The position numbers and the translations under genes are program-made. DNA of 9,179 nt, taken from NCBI GenBank assembly GCA_949288685.1, contig CASELB010000074.1:1-9179 (forward strand), written 5' to 3'. The stretch is from an uncultured bacterium (GTDB taxonomy: Bacteria; Cyanobacteriota; Vampirovibrionia; Gastranaerophilales; Gastranaerophilaceae). Below, piece after piece: positions 4,952-9,179 of this stretch. Each line of letters opens with the position of its first letter. Position 1 is the stretch's first letter. Below the pieces are notes generated by a model. It saw only the letters and a list, made by a program, of their open reading frames with translations, was not told where the DNA came from and did no database searches.

Positions 4952-6806
4952 TTATACCCTCAGCTATTGATTTTGCTATTTGCTGCTTGCGTTTTTCCGT
5001 TACAAGCTGGGCACGTTCCGCATCGTTTGATATAAATCCCATTTCAACGAGTATTGCCGGAACTGTTGTATGATTTATAACATAAAATTTAGACTGGAAC
5101 AATCCTCTGTCTTTTGTAGATGGAATATTTTTTATAAGATGTTTGTGTACGATTTGGGCAAGTTCAAGGCTGTAATCGTGGTACCAGTGAGTTTCTATAC
5201 CGTAAATATCATTTTTAACGGATGAATTTACGTGAATACTTACGAATATATCAGGTTTTTTCTTTTCACAAACATCAACCCTGTCCTGCAAAGAAGGTCC
5301 GCTATCATCACTTCTTGTCATATAGACCTTGTAACCTTTTTCCTGCAGCATTGCTTCAACCATTTTGGTTACATCAAGAGTTATGTCTTTTTCATTAATT
5401 CCTGCACGTATTGCGCCGTAATCTGTTCCGCCGTGTCCTGCGTCAAGAACAATAGAACCTTTTTGTTTTTTGTTTCTGAAAATTGGTGCCGGAGTCGGTG
5501 AACTTACTACAAATTTTACAGCCTTACCGTCAGGACTCTCGTCAAATCTTATAATTTTATCCCTGGATAAAGGACAGGTCATTCTAATCCCTATGTTGGA
5601 CATTAGAGACAATTTAACATCTTTTACACCTGCCTGTGAAAGTGCGTTTTGAAATTCTTGTTCATTATAGCTTACGGCATTTAAAAAATATGCTGTAAAG
5701 GAATCGGGGTTTCTTCTTACGCCAACAACAACCGGTTTGGTAAAAGATAATACAAATTCATTTGTGTACCGGTCAATTCTTTTATTGTAATATCCGCTGA
5801 TATTTGTTTTAGTTTGCGAAACGTATGCGGAACTTAATTTGTCGGTATTTATAATAAACAAGGATTGATTATCCGGTGAAAATATCGGTAAGTATTTGGA
5901 AGTTTGGTTAGTTGTAATAACTATGCGTGCTTTGTTTACTTCAAACTGTCCGATTTTAACGGTTTCTCCGCTCTCTCCGAGTGAGATTTCCTTGTTTCTT
6001 ATATCGGGTTCTACATAAGTATTTGGCATGTCAATAACAAGTCTTGACGGATTAGAGAGGAATGACGGTGCTTCAATCTGTGCTTGCCCCAATCCTTGTA
6101 TAAGAATACCGTTGTTTTGATATTTGGCAAGTTTAAGATAATAACCGGTTTTAAGATTGGTATCTATACTTGTTTTTTTTACGGTGTCATAGTTTATACC
6201 GTCAGAATTTGTGAGGGTTGTATTCTGTATGGAAGATTGGATTTCTTCCAGTAATTTTTTATCTGTATCCGGTTTGACAATCGGAATGGTGTTTCTTTCT
6301 ACTTTTTGTGAGTAGATTTTCAAGTATTCATAATAATCGTTTGCGGATTTTTTAAAGTCTCTGAATATTGTTCTGAAATAGTTTCCGGTAATATTTAATT
6401 TGTTGTATTTTATTAAAATATTACCGTCAATTTGCGAAACTTTGAGATCTGACGGTGAAGCGTTTTCTTCTAAAGTTACAACAACCCTTACAACGGAAGG
6501 AGAAACGGTATTTTGAGATACGACAATTTCCATTATAGGACTTCTTTCAAATACATAATCCTGTTTTGTGCCGGTAAGAACAGCGTTTTCTATATCAAAA
6601 TAAACTCTGTTGGGCTGTTTTAAAGTATTGGTTTTAATATCTCTTTTTCCGCCGTCAGGTGCTTCTGCCGATATAAAAATAAGTTTGTCAGAGTTATCAA
6701 AATGTACGGAATTAATTTTCAGGACATCTTCTGCCCTGACCCCTCCCGTAATATTTATTACAAAACTTATTATAAAAAGTAATACTGTTAAAATCAGTTT
6801 TTTCAT
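4926..6806 (-). CDS. N-acetylmuramoyl-L-alanine amidase with AMIN domains, exported
   Basis: This is a zinc amidase (Amidase_3, AmiC-like) expected to cleave the bond between MurNAc and the stem peptide during cell separation and wall remodelling. From the ATG at 6806 it has 626 residues. It opens with a signal peptide of about 25 residues (MKK, hydrophobic core, cleavage after VRA). AMIN-type beta domains, which target amidases to the wall or septum, lie at about 30-135 and 222-320; the second shows LSNPSRLVIDMPNT. A third related-looking segment lies at 337-435. The catalytic domain is 450-624: zinc ligands His458 (DAGHGG), Glu472 (INEKD) and His525 (SIHVNS), and catalytic Glu588 (LVEMGF). 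An 18-codon upstream extension to a TTG at 6860 is rejected because it would bury the signal peptide. The ATG itself has only a weak ribosome site. It is first in the amidase-murI-dnaA gene string. It most resembles cyanobacterial AmiC-type proteins. Confidence 0.93.
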   Translation of the reverse strand: MKKLILTVLLFIISFVINITGGVRAEDVLKINSVHFDNSDKLIFISAEAPDGGKRDIKTNTLKQPNRVYFDIENAVLTGTKQDYVFERSPIMEIVVSQNTVSPSVVRVVVTLEENASPSDLKVSQIDGNILIKYNKLNITGNYFRTIFRDFKKSANDYYEYLKIYSQKVERNTIPIVKPDTDKKLLEEIQSSIQNTTLTNSDGINYDTVKKTSIDTNLKTGYYLKLAKYQNNGILIQGLGQAQIEAPSFLSNPSRLVIDMPNTYVEPDIRNKEISLGESGETVKIGQFEVNKARIVITTNQTSKYLPIFSPDNQSLFIINTDKLSSAYVSQTKTNISGYYNKRIDRYTNEFVLSFTKPVVVGVRRNPDSFTAYFLNAVSYNEQEFQNALSQAGVKDVKLSLMSNIGIRMTCPLSRDKIIRFDESPDGKAVKFVVSSPTPAPIFRNKKQKGSIVLDAGHGGTDYGAIRAGINEKDITLDVTKMVEAMLQEKGYKVYMTRSDDSGPSLQDRVDVCEKKKPDIFVSIHVNSSVKNDIYGIETHWYHDYSLELAQIVHKHLIKNIPSTKDRGLFQSKFYVINHTTVPAILVEMGFISNDAERAQLVTEKRKQQIAKSIAEGIIEYINSKK

Positions 6807-6820
6807 TTTGTACCAATACA

Positions 6821-6871
6821 ATTTTAACAAAAATAATTTTTTAATGCCCCATTTTAACAAAAATTAATTTT
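6821..6871. repeat. 30-bp-spaced direct repeat in the amidase leader
   Basis: ATTTTAACAAAAATAATTTT (6821-6840) recurs as ATTTTAACAAAAATTAATTT (6851-6870), differing only by one inserted T, at a 30-bp period. Both copies lie between the amidase start codon and its probable promoter, so in the transcript they form two copies in the 5' leader. They could be a regulator site, an RNA element or a small duplication. Function unknown. Confidence 0.5.
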
Positions 6872-6872
6872 T

Positions 6873-6878
6873 ATTGTA
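6873..6878 (-). promoter_or_regulatory. Possible -10 box of the amidase-murI-dnaA unit
   Basis: TACAAT on the - strand (6873-6878) is the best -10 candidate upstream of the amidase and predicts a leader of roughly 60 bases. A -35 at the right distance is weak (TATCAA-like). A TATAAT at 6904-6909 on the same strand is an alternative. The region is so AT-rich that neither is certain. Confidence 0.3.
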
Positions 6879-6896
6879 TATTCCTGCTTTATATTT

Positions 6897-6911
6897 GATA
6901 TAAATTATATC
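6897..6911. promoter_or_regulatory. 15-bp palindrome between divergent genes
   Basis: Perfect 7-bp arms GATATAA and TTATATC flank a single central A. It lies midway in the divergent amidase/aroE promoter region, just upstream of the weak aroE -35 and over a possible - strand TATAAT. This is the geometry of a dimeric repressor operator, but AT-rich DNA gives such palindromes by chance, so confidence is low. Confidence 0.3.
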
Positions 6912-6940
6912 TTTTAAAACGAAAAAAAATATGATACAAT
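6912..6940 (+). promoter_or_regulatory. Promoter of aroE, extended -10 type
   Basis: The -10 box TACAAT (6935-6940) is directly preceded by TGA, giving an extended -10 (TGn). Seventeen bp upstream lies a poor -35, TTTTAA (6912-6917), three of six. An extended -10 commonly compensates for a weak -35. Predicted initiation near 6947 leaves a leader of about 16 bases that contains the ribosome site GGAG (6953-6956). Confidence 0.5.
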
Positions 6941-6962
6941 AGACCTATATTCGGAGTGAGAA

Positions 6963-7811
6963 ATGTTTAAACTAGGTATAATAGGTTATCCTCTGGGGCA
7001 TTCTATATCAGCGGCAATTCATAATGCGGCAATGAAAAGTACGGATGTTGAAGGTGTTTATGATGTTTTAGAAACCCCGCCCGAGGATTTAATATCAAGA
7101 ATAAAATTTTTAAAAACCCAGAATTATACGGGGTTTAATGTTACAATCCCTTTAAAAGTTCCGGTTTCGTTATTCCTTGATGAAATAGATGATTATGCGA
7201 ATATAGCCGGGTGCGTTAATACCGTAAAAATTAATGCGGATAAGACATTATTCGGATATAACACAGATATTTACGGGTTTAAGATGGCAATCCCGCTTGA
7301 ATATAATCTTAAGAATAAGAATGCATCTATTTTAGGCACAGGCGGCGCAGCGCGGGCGGCTGCGGTTGGTCTGGCAGAGCTGGGCGTATCGGAAATTGAT
7401 ATGTATACCAGAAATATTATAAACGCAAGTCAGACGATAAATTATTTGCGCGCACAGTTTCCTGATGTAAAATTTACTGCGTATCAAATACAAAATATAA
7501 GAGATTTGTCGCATACAGCTATTGTTGTAAATAGTACCCCTATTGGAATGCGCGGATATATGATGAATGAAAGTCCTTTAGAAGAAAGTGATATAAAAAA
7601 ATTAAATCCGGAAACAATAGTGTATGATATAGTTTATAATCCGACTAAAACCAAACTTATTTCTATGGCACAAAAGCATGGACTAAAAACTATAGGCGGG
7701 CTGGATATGCTTATAATGCAGGCACAGAGGGCACAAATAATCTGGACCGGAAGAACGCCTGACGCTAATGTCATGAAAATAGCTGCACTTGAAGCACTTT
7801 CGGATGTATAA
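6963..7811 (+). CDS. aroE: Shikimate dehydrogenase (NADP-dependent type)
   Basis: AroE reduces 3-dehydroshikimate to shikimate in the aromatic amino-acid pathway, in the cytoplasm. The 282-residue product has the standard two-domain plan. The N-terminal substrate domain shows GYPLGHSISAAIHNAA (8-23; the Ser pair binds the shikimate carboxylate), GFNVTIPLK with catalytic Lys65, and GYNTDIYGF with Asp102. The nucleotide-binding domain shows GTGGAARA (125-132) and NSTPIGM (190-196). Near the C-terminus are GGLDMLIMQAQ (245-255) and a conserved Gln-containing segment. The ATG has a good ribosome site GGAG six bases upstream, and 282 residues is usual for the family. It is transcribed away from the amidase unit and appears to stand alone; no clear intrinsic terminator follows it. 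Confidence 0.95.
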   Translation: MFKLGIIGYPLGHSISAAIHNAAMKSTDVEGVYDVLETPPEDLISRIKFLKTQNYTGFNVTIPLKVPVSLFLDEIDDYANIAGCVNTVKINADKTLFGYNTDIYGFKMAIPLEYNLKNKNASILGTGGAARAAAVGLAELGVSEIDMYTRNIINASQTINYLRAQFPDVKFTAYQIQNIRDLSHTAIVVNSTPIGMRGYMMNESPLEESDIKKLNPETIVYDIVYNPTKTKLISMAQKHGLKTIGGLDMLIMQAQRAQIIWTGRTPDANVMKIAALEALSDV

Positions 7812-7938
7812 AAAAGTTTTGTTAAAAGGTTTTCAGATATTTTGTAATGTTCCCCTGAACAAGCTGAGCGGAGGATGTAAGGCAAAGCCGTATCCGTTTA
7901 TTGCGGGCGGTTTCAGCATCTCTTACAAGACTTGTTTT

Positions 7939-8006
7939 AGGTCCTGAAACGAGTTCAGGACGACATGAAGGGAAATACCATGCGTATAAGACCTTGAAAT
8001 AAATAT
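7939..8006 (+). repeat. Direct repeat copy 1, with TCCTGAA palindrome
   Basis: This is the first copy of a 68-bp direct repeat (about 62 of 68 bases identical to 8146-8213; the first 44 bases differ at only one). It contains a hairpin with perfect 8-bp arms GTCCTGAA (7941-7948) and TTCAGGAC (7954-7961). Sequences of this type (CCTGAAACGAGTTCAGGA) are, from memory, common dispersed intergenic palindromes in many bacterial genomes. Confidence 0.75.
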
Positions 8007-8040
8007 TTACCCCTTCAGGGTGACAGAGGTAAATGGTATT
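7974..8040. repeat. Nested inverted repeats between the direct repeat copies
   Basis: Outer arms AATACCAT (7974-7981) and ATGGTATT (8033-8040) enclose inner arms ATTTACC (8005-8011) and GGTAAAT (8028-8034), with a small CCCT/AGGG palindrome at 8011-8020. The outer arms start inside repeat copy 1. Together they could fold as one long interrupted stem. Confidence 0.5.
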
Positions 8041-8052
8041 AAAGTACTTGTC

Positions 8053-8111
8053 ATCCTGAAAGCGTAGAAAATCGGGTTATTATTCTATACGATTTTCACG
8101 CTGTTCAGGAT
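8053..8111. repeat. Long hairpin with 22-bp arms
   Basis: The left arm 8053-8074 (starting ATCCTGAA, ending AAAATCG) pairs with the right arm 8090-8111 (starting CGATTTTC, ending TTCAGGAT). Pairing is almost complete, with two single-base bulges, around a 15-base loop. The outermost eight bases are the same TCCTGAA/TTCAGGA element found in the direct repeats, so this is a family member with a longer stem. Confidence 0.7.
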
Positions 8112-8145
8112 CTTACACGAATACAAGTGTAACGCTGTGTGTGTG

Positions 8146-8213
8146 AGGTCCTGAAACGAGTTCAGGACGACATGAAGGGAAATATCATGAGGATAAAACC
8201 CTGAAACAAATAT
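8146..8213 (+). repeat. Direct repeat copy 2, with TCCTGAA palindrome
   Basis: This is the second copy of the 68-bp element, starting 207 bp after copy 1 and in the same orientation. The GTCCTGAA/TTCAGGAC hairpin lies at 8148-8155 and 8161-8168. Divergence is concentrated in the last 24 bases, while the palindrome is unchanged, as expected if the hairpin part is the conserved or recently spread unit. Confidence 0.75.
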
Positions 8214-8222
8214 ATAAATAAA

Positions 8223-8247
8223 AGCCCTGCTTATAACAAACAGGGCT
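8223..8247 (-). terminator. Rho-independent terminator of the Pro-Glu repeat gene
   Basis: Read on the - strand, a perfect 7-bp stem AGCCCTG/CAGGGCT with an 11-base loop is followed at once by a T-rich run (TTTTATTTATATATTT). It begins 13 bp after the stop codon at 8261. On the + strand no T-run follows, so it does not serve aroE. Confidence 0.85.
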
Positions 8248-8260
8248 AAAGAGAGGTAAT

Positions 8261-9179
8261 TTATTTAATCAAATCTTTTACGCGTTTAGGAATGTTTTTG
8301 GATGTTTCTTTAGTGGGGAATGAGAAAAATTGATTTCTACTTGCTAATGTTATAATACTTGTAACGGAAGAATTACCCTTATCTTCAATTGGCATGTACT
8401 CACCATCAGGGGTTAAATATTCTGAGAAATGAGGATATGTTATCATGCCTATATCGGTTGTTGTCACACTATCTACCAATAATAGATTTCCGTCAATAAT
8501 AATATATAATGTAAGTGGTGATGGCGGATTTTCATCAACATCATAACAATTAAGTTGCTTATTAACTGATAAGTCTACTCTTTCTGGCGTTTCTGCAACA
8601 TTGGGTCCCGGCTTAACATTTAAGTCAGAACTTAAAGTAACAAGTTTTCCGTCTATATATCCATCAAGTATTATTTGAACATTATCAGGGTCAGGTATGT
8701 TATATATTAAATGACCACGTAGAGTGTATTCTCCTGTATTTCTGTTTTGATATAATGAAACAGATAGTGAGTACCTATTACTTTCAGATAATGTGCTCAT
8801 AATCGGTTCGGGTTCCGGCTCAGGTTCGGGTTCCGGTTTTGGAGCAGGTGGAGTAGGCTCGGGTTCCGGCTCGGGTTCCGGTTCAGGCGCAGGCGGAGTA
8901 GGCTCCGGTTCAGGCTCTGGTTCCGGCTCAGGCGCAGGTGGAGTAGGCTCCGGTTCAGGTTCGGGTTCCGGTTCAGGCGCAGGTGGAGTAGGCTCCGGTT
9001 GTGGTTCCTGTTCCGGCTCTGGCTCGGGCTCCGGTTCAGGCGGAGGGGGAGGAGTAATACCCGGGATAGCATTAGATGCAATACTGCCGTTTGTGGCTGC
9101 ACCGCCGCCTGCAAGAATAACCCCGTCCGTTGCAATATCAACCGGCATTAAGTTTCCGTTTTTATCCAGCTTGTAAGTG
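8261..9179 (-). CDS. Pro-Glu repeat protein, 5' end beyond window
   Basis: I do not recognise this protein. An ATG exists at 9148, but the frame stays open to the window edge (codons for TYKLDKNGNL precede it) and no good ribosome site is seen, so the gene is probably cut here. Numbered from that ATG, residues 1-30 are Gly/Ala/Ser-rich. Residues 33-115 are a Pro-Glu tract starting with five consecutive prolines and including four 15-residue units TPPAPEPEPEPEPEP. Residues 116-295 form a likely beta-rich domain with no motif I can name, a single Cys and a basic end (KRVKDLIK). Pro-Glu tracts are rigid, extended spacers seen in TonB-like and wall-spanning surface proteins, so an envelope or surface role is possible but not shown. 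No membrane segment or sortase signal is visible in this part. The gene ends in a strong terminator. Confidence 0.75.
   Translation of the reverse strand, partial: TYKLDKNGNLMPVDIATDGVILAGGGAATNGSIASNAIPGITPPPPPEPEPEPEPEQEPQPEPTPPAPEPEPEPEPEPTPPAPEPEPEPEPEPTPPAPEPEPEPEPEPTPPAPKPEPEPEPEPEPIMSTLSESNRYSLSVSLYQNRNTGEYTLRGHLIYNIPDPDNVQIILDGYIDGKLVTLSSDLNVKPGPNVAETPERVDLSVNKQLNCYDVDENPPSPLTLYIIIDGNLLLVDSVTTTDIGMITYPHFSEYLTPDGEYMPIEDKGNSSVTSIITLASRNQFFSFPTKETSKNIPKRVKDLIK
8810..8989 (-). repeat. 45-bp tandem repeat coding for Pro-Glu units
   Basis: Four in-frame 45-bp units each encode TPPAPEPEPEPEPEP; the last unit read has Lys in place of the first Glu. Less regular Pro-Glu codons flank them (whole tract 8804-9052). 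The units differ at synonymous positions (TCC, TCG and TCA alternatives on the + strand), so the array is not a very recent expansion, but it remains prone to length change by slippage or recombination. Confidence 0.85.

Larger units (their letters stand above)
7812..8260. other. Gene-free spacer filled with palindromic repeats
   Basis: No believable gene lies here. From about 7850 onward the sequence is a chain of imperfect palindromes built around TCCTGAA/TTCAGGA and is less AT-rich than other spacers in the window, suggesting inserted repeat elements rather than decayed coding sequence. The last 40 bases contain the terminator of the leftward gene that ends at 8261. Confidence 0.6.

Noticed and set aside
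6807..6860. 18-codon N-terminal extension of the amidase from a TTG
   Set aside because: It would place residues before a typical signal peptide, and it overlaps the repeated AT-rich leader.
6861..6962. Origin with DnaA boxes in the divergent amidase/aroE spacer
   Set aside because: No TTATnnACA-like word was found there by eye on either strand, unlike bases 1-225.
7634..7885. Short - strand frame across the aroE end and the spacer
   Set aside because: It lies mostly antisense to a clear aroE and starts in the palindromic repeats; such elements often create spurious frames.
7974..8213. CRISPR array
   Set aside because: Only two copies of the direct repeat, too long and 207 bp apart, with no regular spacers and no cas genes.
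8797..9141. Arg/Asn-rich second frame on the - strand over the same repeat
   Set aside because: Frame-shifted reading of the same tandem repeat with no ribosome site or non-repeat domain.
8793..9176. Gly-Ser repeat frame on the + strand opposite the Pro-Glu tract
   Set aside because: It is the complement of the Pro-Glu codons. The - strand frame continues into a 180-residue non-repetitive domain and ends at a good terminator, while the + strand frame has only low-complexity sequence.

Overview
The window is a low-GC bacterial chromosome segment whose genes point to a non-photosynthetic cyanobacterial relative (Melainabacteria/Vampirovibrionia, for example gut Gastranaerophilales). Three things suggest this: an OmpR-type response regulator that resembles cyanobacterial RpaA along its whole length, an N-acetylmuramoyl-L-alanine amidase with cyanobacterial-style AMIN domains, and strongly AT-rich coding and spacer DNA. 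The lineage is an inference; no rRNA or other phylogenetic marker is present.

Layout. Bases 1-225 are non-coding and AT-rich, with short direct repeats, TAG/TAA triplet runs, DnaA-box-like 9-mers and the promoter of the first gene. On the + strand follow an rpaA-like regulator (226-924), dnaN (1031-2146) and leuD (2177-2674). Facing them tail to tail on the - strand is an apparent operon read from right to left: AMIN/Amidase_3 cell-wall amidase (6806-4926), murI (4951-4145, TTG start inside the amidase end) and dnaA (start best placed at 4080, ending 2689). A divergent AT-rich promoter region (6807-6962) separates the amidase from aroE (+, 6963-7811). Bases 7812-8260 hold no gene but a mosaic of hairpins and a 68-bp direct repeat, plus the terminator of the last gene. 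That gene runs off the right edge on the - strand (9179-8261) and encodes a protein with a long Pro-Glu repeat and an unrecognised C-terminal domain.

How the genes fit together. dnaA (initiator) and dnaN (sliding clamp) are both replication genes but lie in separate convergent units. dnaA sits behind two peptidoglycan genes (D-glutamate supply and septum/wall hydrolysis), and dnaN sits behind a cyanobacterial-type master regulator, so the locus physically joins replication, wall metabolism and global transcription control. leuD and aroE are amino-acid biosynthesis genes without pathway partners here.

The most interesting signals are: (i) an array of TTTACA-like half-sites phased at about 10-11 bp across the rpaA promoter, which could be an autoregulatory operator, a DnaA-binding region, or both; (ii) a DnaA whose usually conserved DHTT recognition motif reads KHPT, together with candidate boxes of the form TTATnTACA; (iii) promoter geometry suggesting leaderless mRNAs for rpaA and perhaps dnaA. 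No tRNA, rRNA, CRISPR or insertion sequence was seen.
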